From positions 1 through 46,689 of the forward strand of contig JAGYKB010000018.1 in NCBI GenBank assembly GCA_018401885.1: a stretch of 46,689 bases of DNA. The letters run 5' to 3'. The stretch's first letter is position 1, and every line of letters begins with the position of its first letter. The position numbers were made by a program, and so were the translations under genes. This DNA comes from Gammaproteobacteria bacterium (GTDB lineage: Bacteria > Pseudomonadota > Gammaproteobacteria > Pseudomonadales > Pseudohongiellaceae). The notes under the pieces are model-generated. The model searched no databases and was not told where the DNA came from. It was given only the letters and a program-made list of their open reading frames with translations. Shown piece after piece: positions 1 to 7,602 of the stretch.

Positions 1-177
1 CATTGCATGTTGAAAATATCTGCCTTCTAGGATGTCCGATTCCGTCTTTGCTGCCCATTGCTTAGCATCAGTTCGACGTTTGAACGTCGCCGAGATCTGC
101 GGATTGCCTTTGATGCGGATTTTGACGCGCCAAGATTTGGCGCCGGATTGAGATGTACGTGATTCTATTACGGCCAT
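1..177 (-). CDS. Tyrosine recombinase (integrase), N-terminal 59 codons only
   Basis: Partial gene cut by the left edge. From the ATG at 177-175 the reading is open to base 1 and begins MAVIESRTSQSGAKSWRVKI, followed by a KGNPQ segment, ATFKRRTDAKQWA and ending LEGRYFQHAM. This basic, beta-rich start followed by a 'T-D-A-K-x-W' helix resembles the arm-type DNA-binding domain at the N-terminus of phage and genomic-island integrases; the catalytic domain would lie outside the window. A good Shine-Dalgarno (AGGAG at 189-185) supports the start. The gene points away from the tRNA-Ile2 gene, whose 3' end faces it 220 bp away, the usual geometry of an island integrase beside its tRNA target. The family call is from memory of similar proteins, and which element it belongs to cannot be seen. 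Confidence 0.75.
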   Translation of the reverse strand, partial: MAVIESRTSQSGAKSWRVKIRIKGNPQISATFKRRTDAKQWAAKTESDILEGRYFQHAM

Positions 178-189
178 GCGTAAGCTCCT

Positions 190-207
190 TTCGGCAAGTT
201 AGCCGAA
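190..207 (-). promoter_or_regulatory. Hairpin abutting the integrase ribosome-binding site
   Basis: Perfect 6-bp inverted repeat (TTCGGC / GCCGAA) with a 6-base loop. On the minus strand its last bases run directly into the AGGAG Shine-Dalgarno of the integrase. In the mRNA the hairpin would sit just 5' of the ribosome-binding site and could affect translation; that role is inference. Confidence 0.35.
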
Positions 208-327
208 CAAGGTTGGTTGAATGCTTAATTTTTCGCATGGCTGTGGGGGCCAGTTACTGCTACCACACCCTGAAGATACCTGCGGTTGATCAGAACATCA
301 AGACCATTTCAATATCGTGCAGGTAAA

Positions 328-354
328 TGAGTGTCCCATGAGTGTCCCATGGGA
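328..354. repeat. Tandem 11-bp repeat with adjoining palindrome, likely integrase arm sites
   Basis: TGAGTGTCCCA occurs twice head-to-tail (328-338 and 339-349), and the second copy runs into TGGGA so that TCCCATGGGA (345-354) is a perfect palindrome. The repeats lie between the integrase start and the tRNA-Ile2 3' end, where arm-type recombinase or excisionase binding sites are usually found. The repeats are directly visible; their function is inferred from position. Confidence 0.5.
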
Positions 355-397
355 TATTTAGCAGAGAAGGGAATTGATCGTAAACTATTGATTTAAT

Positions 398-420
398 TGG
401 TGGGCCCACCAGGACTCGAA
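398..420 (-). other. Putative attachment site (attL/attR core) in the tRNA-Ile2 3' end
   Basis: The 3' end of the tRNA gene (acceptor and T-arm bases, including CCA) faces an integrase gene and arm-like repeats. Tyrosine integrases of this type commonly recombine within such a segment and rebuild the tRNA. The second copy of the core must lie left of base 1, so the extent of the core cannot be defined here; the range given is only the likely zone. Confidence 0.35.
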
Positions 421-474
421 CCTGGGACAAACGGATTATGAGTCCGCTACTCTAACCAACTGAGTTATAGGCCC
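398..474 (-). tRNA. ileX: tRNA-Ile2 (CAU anticodon, lysidine type)
   Basis: A 77-nt cloverleaf on the minus strand. The acceptor stem GGGCCTA pairs with TGGGCCC, the anticodon loop is CTCATAA, the T-loop is TTCGAGT, and CCA is encoded. A CAU anticodon fits elongator Met or the minor Ile tRNA. Pairs C4-G69 and C5-G68 in the acceptor stem are those recognised by the lysidine synthetase TilS, and differ from the U-A/A-U pairs of E. coli elongator tRNA-Met, so tRNA-Ile2 reading AUA is favoured. It lies 92 bp downstream of rpoD on the same strand and serves as the apparent integration site of the element at the left edge. An elongator Met identity is the alternative. Confidence 0.85.
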
Positions 475-515
475 GTATGCATCGCCAGAATCCCTTGCGG
501 CGTCTAACGAAGAGA

Positions 516-533
516 GGCGCATTATAATGCGCC
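516..533 (-). promoter_or_regulatory. tRNA-Ile2 promoter -10 inside an 18-bp perfect palindrome
   Basis: Between rpoD and the tRNA there is a perfect palindrome, GGCGC-ATTATAAT-GCGCC (516-533). Read on the minus strand it holds a consensus -10 TATAAT (526-521) followed by a GC-rich GCGCC discriminator, typical of stringently controlled tRNA promoters. Transcription would start about 40 nt before the tRNA. No good -35 is seen. The palindrome gives an identical -10 on the plus strand. Confidence 0.5.
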
Positions 534-566
534 CCTCGGTTTGGTGCTATAGCTAGCTTAGTATAA

Positions 567-2374
567 CTACTCGTCTAGGAAGCTTCGCAGGTGATCGGAA
601 CGGGTAGGGTGACGCAGCTTGCGCAGAGCCTTGGCTTCGATTTGGCGAATGCGCTCGCGGGTTACGTCGAACTGCTTGCCCACTTCTTCTAGCGTGTGGT
701 CGGTGTTCATGTCGATGCCAAATCGCATGCGGAGCACCTTGGCTTCGCGCTGCGTGAGGCTGCCTAGAACATCCTTGGTCGCTTCGCGTAGGCCCTCTTC
801 GATCGAAGAGTCGACGGGCGAATCAACAGTTGAATCTTCGATAAAATCGCCGAGGTGCGAGTCTTCGTCGTCACCGATAGGGGTTTCCATCGAAATAGGT
901 TCTTTGGCGATTTTGAGAACGCGGCGTACTTTCTCTTCGCTCATGTCCATGCGTTCGCCTAATTCTTCTGGCGTTGGTTCACGGCCTTTCTCGTGAACCA
1001 TCTGACGCGAGATGCGGTTAAGCTTGTTGATTGTCTCGATCATATGCACCGGAATACGGATTGTGCGCGCTTGGTCTGCGATAGAGCGGGTGATTGCCTG
1101 ACGGATCCACCAGGTAGCGTAGGTCGAGAACTTATAGCCGCGGCGGTATTCAAATTTGTCTACAGCCTTCATCAAGCCGATGTTGCCTTCTTGAATAAGG
1201 TCGAGGAACTGTAGGCCGCGGTTGGTGTATTTTTTCGCGATCGAGATTACTAGTCGAAGGTTCGCCTCAACCATTTCTTTTTTCGCGCGGCGTGATTTTG
1301 CTTCGCCAATCGACATCTGTCGGTTGATGTCTTTGATGGTTGCTATGTCTAGTCCCGCTTCCTCTTCGAGCAAGCGTAGCTTCTTCTGGGCGCGCAAAAT
1401 TTCGACCTTCACATTGCCCATCAGCTCAGAGTAGGGCTTCTTGCGACGAATCATATTCGCAACCCAGCGCTCATTCGTCTCATTGCCGGGGAAGCTTTCG
1501 ATGAAATCTTTGCGTGGCATTTTTGTGCCGCGAACACATAGGCTCATGATTTGGCGCTCATGGCGACGCACGCGTGTGAGTACTGCGCGAATGTGGCTTA
1601 GCAGCGGCTCGAACTGTCGCGGAGTAAGCTTGAAGGACTTGAACAGCTCGCCGAGCTTCTCTAGCTCTTTCTGCGCTTTCTCGTCATTTCGACCGTGTTT
1701 TGCGACCGAGTTGCTAGTCCGCGTGTACTGCTTGCGCAGCGCAGTGAAGCGAATTTTGGCTTCTTCTGGATCAGGGCCAACCGACGCTTCGTCGTCTTCG
1801 CTAAGGTCTTCTTTGGCACTTGCTGGTGCACCGACGGGAATCTCTTCGTCGCTGACGTCTAGGTAGCCAGTTATCAGTTCGTTGAGGCGGCGTTCTTCGG
1901 AATCGATGAGTGCGTATTCGTTGAGCACATGTTCTACGGTGCCAGGGAAATAGGCCATCGCCTTCATGAGTTCTCGAAGACCCTCTTCGATACGCTTCGC
2001 GATAACTATTTCGCCTTCGCGCGTGAGGAGCTCTACCGTACCCATCTCGCGCATGTACATGCGGACGGGGTCTGTAGTGCGGCCGGCTTCGTTCTCAACG
2101 GCGGCGAGCCGGCGGCGGCTGCCTCGGCGGCTGCTACGTCATCTGCGCCGGAGTCGCCGTCGTCATTGAGAATCAGTGCATCGGCATCAGGCGCACTCTC
2201 GAACACCTTGATCCCCATGTCGTTGATCATCTGGATAATGTCTTCGACCTGATCGGGGTCTGAGATCGACTCGGGGAGGTGATCATTAACCTCTGAATAG
2301 GTTAGGTAACCTTGCTCTTTGCCTTTGGCAATGAGGAGCTTGAGATTGGATTGTTTCGGTAGCAATTCGGCCAT
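567..2374 (-). CDS. rpoD: RNA polymerase primary sigma factor RpoD (sigma-70), frameshifted as sequenced
   Basis: Housekeeping sigma factor directing RNA polymerase to -35/-10 promoters. The sequence shows region 1.1 ([13 protein letters not shown]... EVNDHLPE), region 1.2 ([20 protein letters not shown]), the long non-conserved region, region 2 ([20 protein letters not shown], then [14 protein letters not shown]), region 3, and region 4 with [18 protein letters not shown]. The N-terminal part (2374 to about 2110) and the rest (about 2108 to 567) are in different frames. A single missing base in an Ala-coding GC run near 2108-2115 would restore [16 protein letters not shown], the expected join. 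Repaired length is about 602 aa, normal for the family. The start ATG at 2374 gives MAELLPKQ; upstream codons look non-coding. It is the last gene of rpsU-yqeY-dnaG-rpoD. A sequencing or assembly error is the likeliest cause, because rpoD is essential. Confidence 0.93.
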
Positions 2375-2472
2375 GAAATCTCGTCTCGCCGGGTGCAAGC
2401 CTGGCTGTTAGGTTAGAGTTTACCTTCGGTCGTCTGAGTGCTCGTTAGGCTGTTTATCGGAGCAAGCCGGAC

Positions 2473-2478
2473 ATTATA
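2473..2478 (-). promoter_or_regulatory. Candidate rpoD promoter -10 (TATAAT)
   Basis: A consensus TATAAT on the minus strand in the 154-bp dnaG-rpoD gap, about 95 nt before the rpoD ATG. No convincing -35 lies at 16-18 bp. Internal promoters for rpoD within this operon are known in other gammaproteobacteria. Confidence 0.4.
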
Positions 2479-2528
2479 ATCGTAAGCGAACAGTTTGGAT
2501 AGTTTTATGGGCCTCAAGCGCTGTCGCG

Positions 2529-4607
2529 TCAGTCGTCACCAAAGTCCATAAACGGGGGAGGCTCGCTCAGAGGCGCCGAGCGAGCCCACTCGTCGGGCTC
2601 GGCTGTACTTACTCCGTCGTCGTTCGCATCACCCGAAGCACTTTGCGCAGACTCAGTCAAAGACGCATTTTGAGGTGTTTTTCGTAGTAGTTCGCTTCTT
2701 TTTAGCGATAATTCCTCTCGCATTCTGGCAATTCGTTGCTCCTGCTCTGCCTTTTGCAAGAGCCTGTCTACTATTTCAACAAATTCACTGCCAGTGCCCT
2801 CGACGGGCGTAATCTTTTCCTGCCGTAGAAGCTGAGTCAGCTCGCTGTAAAACTCGGTTCCTGCACAGTAGCCAAGTAGCGCATACGTGTCTATCTGGGG
2901 ATCGCCGTGCACCATTTCAATGAGTTTGGCGAGCACGGCGGTCGTCGTGTCGCTGCTGTTCATGAGAGGGGCTAAGTCGCTTTTGCAATCTAGCGCAATC
3001 TCTGGATTGCCGAGTAACAGCTGAATAGCTTTCAGGCTTGAGGGGGCGCGTTTAATCATCGGCGCAGGGTTTAGGCGGGGGCTGCTCTTCCAACCCCGTT
3101 GTCCGTTGCTGCGGTGGCCAGTTTGGCCGCCCGAAGAAGCACCCTTCTGCAGCGAGTAACCATTGACAGTGCTGTCCCCAAAACTTGCATAGGGTTCGGA
3201 TTGGCCAGCGCTCTCGTCGGCTCCTTGATAGGCATAACTTTGCGGTGGCGCCTGCGTGTGGCTCTCTGTCGCTGCCGCTTTTTCGATAAGTGCGTTAAGT
3301 GCATCGACGCCAATGCCTAAACGCTGGGCAAGCTGCTCGCGCATAAGCAAGGCGAAAACGCCCTCGGGCAGCTGCGTGATGAGCGGCTGAGCAAGCTCCC
3401 GAAGCTTGCCTCGGCCCTGATGACTATCAAGGTCGAGCTCCGAGCTGAGTTTATCGAAGAAAAATTGTTCGAGCGGCGTAGCGTTGTCGATAAGCGTTTC
3501 GAATGCCGCTTGGCCCACTTTACGCACTAGCGTATCGGGGTCTTCGCCTTCGGGAAGGAAAAGGAAGCGTACCTGGCGACCGTCTTCCATCTGCGGGAGC
3601 GTCGCCTCCAGCGCGCGCCACGCAGCGGTGCGTCCGGCTTTGTCGCCATCGAAGCAGAACACAACCTCGGGCACCATCCGAAAAAGGCGGGTGAGATGCG
3701 CGCCGCTGGTAGCTGTGCCAAGCGTAGCCACCGCATAGCGGATGTCCATTTGCGCAAGCGCGATAACGTCCATATAGCCTTCGACAATGAGCAGGCGAGA
3801 AAGCTTTTTGGTTGATTTGCGCGCCTCGAACAGGCCGTAAAGCTCTGACCCCTTATGGAATACAGGGGTCTCTGGCGAATTGAGGTATTTGGGCTTGTCG
3901 TCGCCGAGCACGCGGCCGCCGAAGGCAATGGTCCGACCGCGGGCATCGCGAATCGGGAACATAATGCGGTGACGGAAGCGGTCGTAGCCTTTGAACTGGC
4001 TTCCCCCGCTCTGGCCACTGCCTTGACCGGTCTCACGCTCGATTACCATTCCGGCCTTGAGCAAATTGCTCTCGCGCTCCGGCGTCGATGCGCAGGCTTT
4101 TAAAAGATTATCCCAGCCCGGCGGCGCGTAGCCGATTCCGAAGTCTCGCGCTATGGCACCGCTGACGCCTCGTTTTTTGAGATAGTCGACGGCACTCGTA
4201 CGACCCTCATGCTTTCGCAGCTGGAGTTGGTAATAGCTATTTGCTTCTTCGAGTAGCGTGTAAAGGTCTGCAGTCTCGGCGCGGCGCTTGGTTGCTGCTT
4301 TGCTCTCTTCGCGCGGAACCTCCATGCCGTTATCTCGGGCAAGAGATTCAACTGCCTGCGGAAAATCCACCGAGTCGAAATTCATAATGAAGCCGATGGC
4401 ATTGCCGCCCGCGCCGCAGCCAAAACAATAGTAGAACTGCTTTTCGGGCTGAACGCTAAAGGAGGGCGATTTTTCGTTGTGAAAGGGGCAGCAAGCCGAA
4501 TAGTTTTTGCCGCTTTTCTTCAGCGCAACACGCTTATCAATCACGTCGACAATGTCGGCGCGGCTCAATAAGTCGTCTATAAAACTCTGCGGGATGAGGC
4601 CTGCCAT
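2529..4607 (-). CDS. dnaG: DNA primase DnaG
   Basis: Synthesises RNA primers for replication together with the DnaB helicase. The 692-aa product has a CHC2 zinc finger (C40, H43, C61, C64 in CPFH...CFGCGAGG) and a TOPRIM catalytic core with E276 in VEGYMD and D320/D322 in FDGDKAGR. A C-terminal helicase-binding region follows from about residue 530. It is longer than E. coli DnaG (581 aa) because of a Gln/Ser/Gly-rich linker around 440-520 and an acidic, Ser/Ala-rich tail after about 645, both of which look disordered. It is third in the macromolecular-synthesis group rpsU-yqeY-dnaG-rpoD, the order known from Pseudomonas. Confidence 0.97.
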   Translation of the reverse strand: MAGLIPQSFIDDLLSRADIVDVIDKRVALKKSGKNYSACCPFHNEKSPSFSVQPEKQFYYCFGCGAGGNAIGFIMNFDSVDFPQAVESLARDNGMEVPREESKAATKRRAETADLYTLLEEANSYYQLQLRKHEGRTSAVDYLKKRGVSGAIARDFGIGYAPPGWDNLLKACASTPERESNLLKAGMVIERETGQGSGQSGGSQFKGYDRFRHRIMFPIRDARGRTIAFGGRVLGDDKPKYLNSPETPVFHKGSELYGLFEARKSTKKLSRLLIVEGYMDVIALAQMDIRYAVATLGTATSGAHLTRLFRMVPEVVFCFDGDKAGRTAAWRALEATLPQMEDGRQVRFLFLPEGEDPDTLVRKVGQAAFETLIDNATPLEQFFFDKLSSELDLDSHQGRGKLRELAQPLITQLPEGVFALLMREQLAQRLGIGVDALNALIEKAAATESHTQAPPQSYAYQGADESAGQSEPYASFGDSTVNGYSLQKGASSGGQTGHRSNGQRGWKSSPRLNPAPMIKRAPSSLKAIQLLLGNPEIALDCKSDLAPLMNSSDTTTAVLAKLIEMVHGDPQIDTYALLGYCAGTEFYSELTQLLRQEKITPVEGTGSEFVEIVDRLLQKAEQEQRIARMREELSLKRSELLRKTPQNASLTESAQSASGDANDDGVSTAEPDEWARSAPLSEPPPFMDFGDD

Positions 4608-4960
4608 CGGCGGAATGTGATCTCCATACTATCTGGTGAACATAAAAAATGAGTAGGTTAAAGGCAAGTAGGCAGCTGGTCTGAATGCCATGTCTTAATC
4701 GGGAAACGCAGTTATTGTAACGAAGTTTGTGCCGCGCTGTCGTCAGGGGTTTGTCGATGAAGAGAAAGACTTGCTGCCTGAATGGGCCGCGCGTTCTACT
4801 CGGTGGACTCAAGGAGTAAAACGATAAAACGCCGACTCTGCTGGTCGACCATAATGGTCGACCACAATGGCTGACCACATAGCTGCTTGCCTAAGCGCAA
4901 CGTTAACCGTGGAAATGCCTATTCGCATTGAATGTCGGCGATCCCTGGCGTTGCGAAGTG
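4608..4960. other. 353-bp intergenic region upstream of dnaG
   Basis: No gene is seen. It holds a three-unit 13-bp repeat (4843-4881) and a possible minus-strand -10, TACAAT (4719-4714), that could serve dnaG. Open frames here look like chance readings with no recognisable domain. Confidence 0.6.
4843..4881. repeat. Three tandem 13-bp units with GGTCGACC palindromes
   Basis: Units GGTCGACCATAAT (4843-4855), GGTCGACCACAAT (4856-4868) and a degenerate GGCTGACCACATA (4869-4881). The first two each hold the 8-bp palindrome GGTCGACC, so the cores repeat every 13 bp. The repeat lies between yqeY and dnaG, upstream of dnaG. It could be an operator for a regulator or merely a small tandem duplication. 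Confidence 0.5.
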
Positions 4961-5413
4961 CTAGACGAGCAGTGCTTTAATCTTTGCGCTGACAGCACCC
5001 ATGTCGACACGGCCCACGACTTGGGGCCGGACAAGCGCCATGACTTTGCCCATGTCCTGCATAGAAGTCGCGCCTGACTCGGCTATTGCGGCTTTTATGA
5101 TGGTCTCGGATTCCTCTTCGGTCAGAGGCTGAGGCAGAAACTCCTGCAGGACGACGATCTCGTCTTTCTCGACAGCGGCGAGTTCGTGGCGGTCTGCTGC
5201 TTCGAACTGCTTGATGGAGTCGCGGCGCTGCTTAACCATTTTATCTAAAATAGCGGTAACGCGTTCGTCATCGAGCTCGACTCGTTCGTCCACCTCAACG
5301 CGCTTGATCTCGGCTAATGCAAGTCTTATCGCGCCAAGGCGAAATTTGTCTTTCGCGCGCATCGCATCTTTCATCGCTTCGGTGAGATTACTTTTCAGGG
5401 TGCTATCTGCCAT
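4961..5413 (-). CDS. yqeY: GatB/YqeY domain protein
   Basis: A 150-aa protein matching the YqeY family. It starts STLKSNLTEAMKDAMRAKDK, has a charged helical first half with EIKRVEVDERVELDDE, and a second small helical domain with LQEFLPQPLTEEE and the closing DMGKVMALVRPQVVGRVDMG. The second half resembles the tail of the amidotransferase subunit GatB, which binds tRNA; a tRNA-linked role is suspected for the family but its function is not settled. It lies between rpsU and dnaG on the same strand, as in Pseudomonas, where E. coli has no such gene. Confidence 0.9.
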   Translation of the reverse strand: MADSTLKSNLTEAMKDAMRAKDKFRLGAIRLALAEIKRVEVDERVELDDERVTAILDKMVKQRRDSIKQFEAADRHELAAVEKDEIVVLQEFLPQPLTEEESETIIKAAIAESGATSMQDMGKVMALVRPQVVGRVDMGAVSAKIKALLV

Positions 5414-5505
5414 GGTGGCTACTATCCTTAGACCGTGAGTTAGGGGAAATCTGACGCTTTGGGAAACGGCTCTGCTCTTGGATCAAGGGTAGAGTCATTA
5501 ACAAG

Positions 5506-5511
5506 ATTATA
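5506..5511 (-). promoter_or_regulatory. Candidate promoter -10 upstream of yqeY-dnaG
   Basis: TATAAT on the minus strand in the 267-bp rpsU-yqeY gap, about 93 nt before the yqeY start. It would allow yqeY-dnaG to be transcribed apart from rpsU. The -35 is weak. Confidence 0.35.
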
Positions 5512-5680
5512 AGTGTTGAAGCGACAGGCGCTACTTTTTACTCGACGCTGAAACGACAAGTCTGTGGTGAGCAGAGGGTAGCGTTCTTGGTGGTGACTTG
5601 CTAGTTTCGAGTCACACTAAGGGCAAGCGGTTACCGACCAGCCGGCTACACGATAAGACGGCCAGTCTTAGTAACTCAAC

Positions 5681-5896
5681 CTAGTACAGGCGCTTAGTCT
5701 TCTTGTTTTCGCGCTGTACCTTCTTAGCATGTCGCTTTACGGCGGCAGCTGCTTTGCGCTTACGCACCGAAGTAGGCTTCTCGTAGAATTCGCGGCGACG
5801 AACCTCTGCGAGAACGCCTGCCTTCTCGCAAGATCGCTTAAAGCGACGAAGGGCAACGTCGAACGGTTCGTTTTCTTTCAGTTTTACCTGTGGCAT
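5681..5896 (-). CDS. rpsU: 30S ribosomal protein bS21
   Basis: A 71-aa, strongly basic protein beginning [20 protein letters not shown] and ending in a Lys/Arg-rich tail ([14 protein letters not shown]). This is the classic bS21 pattern. It helps the 30S subunit pair with the Shine-Dalgarno region of mRNA. The start was set at 5896 because MPQVK is the conserved beginning and AGGTAGGTG lies just upstream; a start four codons earlier is open but unlikely. It heads the macromolecular-synthesis group and is divergent from tsaD, with 272 bp between them that hold the promoters of both. Confidence 0.95.
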   Translation of the reverse strand: MPQVKLKENEPFDVALRRFKRSCEKAGVLAEVRRREFYEKPTSVRKRKAAAAVKRHAKKVQRENKKTKRLY

Positions 5897-6168
5897 TGAA
5901 CTAAACACCTACCTTAAATTATGTGATTCAAATTGATTGAAAAATCGAGCTGCTGGCCGATAGCGAGCCTCTCTGAATTTCAGGGGACGTAATGTTAATG
6001 CGCGAGCGGTGTAATTGCAAAGAAAAACTCGGCGAATGCCTATGACGCAGTTATGCGGCGGGGCGATAAAAAAGCGCGATCTTTTGATAACCAAAAACTG
6101 CAGCTTGGGGCGGGCGCTATTCTTTGGCATGATGGTCACTCCTGCATCACTATCCGAGAGATAAGTAA

Positions 6169-7197
6169 TTGAAAGTATTAGGAATAGAAACATCTTGCGA
6201 TGAAACTGGTGTTGCGATTTATGACAGCGAGGCAGGTTTGCTCGCGGATTGTCTCTACAGTCAGGTCGAGATTCATGCCAAATACGGCGGTGTGATTCCA
6301 GAGCTCGCGTCCAGAGACCATATTCGAAAAACTCTGCCGCTGATCGAAGAGGTGATCGAAAAAGCGGGCATTGACGCGAGCGAGATCGAGGGCGTGGCCT
6401 ACACAGCAGGCCCGGGACTGGTCGGCGCGCTGCTTGTCGGAGCAGCTATCGGTCGCACGTTGGGCATGGCGTGGGACGTGCCGACAATCGGTGTGCACCA
6501 CATGGAAGGGCATTTACTTGCGCCAATGCTCGAGCCTGAACCACCCGAATTTCCGTTCGTTGCACTTCTCGTTTCCGGCGGTCATACACAACTAGTCAAA
6601 GTCGGCGGTATAGGCCAATACGAACTCCTTGGGGAGTCCCTTGATGACGCCGCGGGTGAAGCGTTCGACAAAGTAGGTAAAATGCTGGGCCTGCCTTATC
6701 CCGGTGGTCCCCATGTTGCGAAGCTTGCACAAAAAGGCGACCCGACGCGATTCGATTTCCCGCGTCCGATGATCAATCGACCGGGTCTCGACTTCAGCTT
6801 TAGCGGTTTAAAGACCTATGTGAGAAACACTATTACGAGCCTGCGCGACGAAGCGGGAGAACTTGCCGAGCAGGATGCTGCAGACATCGCTCGTGCCTTC
6901 GAAGAGGCAGTGGTGAATACTCTTTCGATTAAGTGCAGGCGGGCGCTCGAAGAGACCGGCTACAAGAAGCTCATCATTGCGGGCGGCGTTAGCGCAAACC
7001 TGCGACTCAGAGAAGTGCTAGAGGAGGCGATGGCGAAGGTCGATGGGCGCTTGTTTTATGCGCAGCTAAAATACTGCACCGATAACGGTGCGATGATCGC
7101 TTATGCCGGTTGCCAGCGTTTACTGGCAGGCGAGCGTGATGATCTTGAGATTCGCGCGCAGCCGCGCTGGTCGTTGGAGTCGCTTGCAGCAATTTAG
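6169..7197 (+). CDS. tsaD: tRNA N6-threonylcarbamoyladenosine transferase TsaD
   Basis: Transfers the threonylcarbamoyl group from threonylcarbamoyl-AMP to A37 of ANN-decoding tRNAs, working with TsaB and TsaE. The 342-aa protein has the ASKHA-fold start [12 protein letters not shown], the metal-binding pair H111/H115 (HHMEGH), the SGGHTQL loop and late [10 protein letters not shown]. Length is normal for bacterial TsaD. It begins with TTG at 6169, fixed by the conserved [13 protein letters not shown] start; the upstream GAGAG is only a fair ribosome site. In Pseudomonas plsY sits nearby; here tsaD is followed directly by folB. Confidence 0.97.
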   Translation: MKVLGIETSCDETGVAIYDSEAGLLADCLYSQVEIHAKYGGVIPELASRDHIRKTLPLIEEVIEKAGIDASEIEGVAYTAGPGLVGALLVGAAIGRTLGMAWDVPTIGVHHMEGHLLAPMLEPEPPEFPFVALLVSGGHTQLVKVGGIGQYELLGESLDDAAGEAFDKVGKMLGLPYPGGPHVAKLAQKGDPTRFDFPRPMINRPGLDFSFSGLKTYVRNTITSLRDEAGELAEQDAADIARAFEEAVVNTLSIKCRRALEETGYKKLIIAGGVSANLRLREVLEEAMAKVDGRLFYAQLKYCTDNGAMIAYAGCQRLLAGERDDLEIRAQPRWSLESLAAI

Positions 7198-7223
7198 CGC
7201 CGTCATTTTGCACAGGATTTTTT

Positions 7224-7577
7224 ATGGATATCGTCTACATTCGTGAACTCGAAATCGAAGCCATCATCGGCATCTACGACTGGGAACGCGAGACCAAGCA
7301 GACCGTGAGTATCGACCTTGAAATGGGCTGCGATAACACCAAGGCGGCGGCAAGCGAAGATATAGCTGACGCGCTAGACTACAAGGCGGTAGCCAAGCGC
7401 CTAATTAGTTTTGTCGAAGGGTCTGAATTTTTGCTGGTCGAGACGCTTGCCGAGAAAATCGCGGCTATTGTGTTGGAGGAGTTCTCTGTACCATGGCTGC
7501 GCCTGCGCCTCGGCAAGCCTGGCGCAGTAACCGGTTCTAAAGACGTTGGTGTTATCATAGAGCGCGGAGCCAAATAG
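7224..7577 (+). CDS. folB: Dihydroneopterin aldolase FolB
   Basis: Converts 7,8-dihydroneopterin to 6-hydroxymethyl-dihydropterin and glycolaldehyde in folate synthesis. The 117-aa product opens MDIVYIRELEIEAIIGIYDW with the conserved E (IGIYDWERE), holds the DYKAVAKRLISFVE segment and FLLVETLAEKIAAIVL with its pterin-binding Glu, and ends with the KPGAV motif. Length is typical. It follows tsaD by 26 bp and precedes folK by 25 bp, so tsaD-folB-folK look co-transcribed. FolB makes the substrate of FolK. Confidence 0.95.
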   Translation: MDIVYIRELEIEAIIGIYDWERETKQTVSIDLEMGCDNTKAAASEDIADALDYKAVAKRLISFVEGSEFLLVETLAEKIAAIVLEEFSVPWLRLRLGKPGAVTGSKDVGVIIERGAK

Positions 7578-7602
7578 CCTCACCCAACAAGGATTTGTTA
7601 AC

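Noticed and set aside
2033..2398. Separate 121-aa gene upstream of rpoD
   Set aside because: Its first two thirds are sigma-70 region 1.1; the tail is an out-of-frame reading after the frameshift. It is the front of rpoD.
5645..5675. Short inverted repeat (AAGAC/GTCTT) after rpsU as a terminator
   Set aside because: Weak stem and no T-run; yqeY follows on the same strand.
5909..6193. 94-aa minus-strand open frame between rpsU and tsaD
   Set aside because: It fills the divergent promoter region, overlaps the tsaD start and shows no domain.
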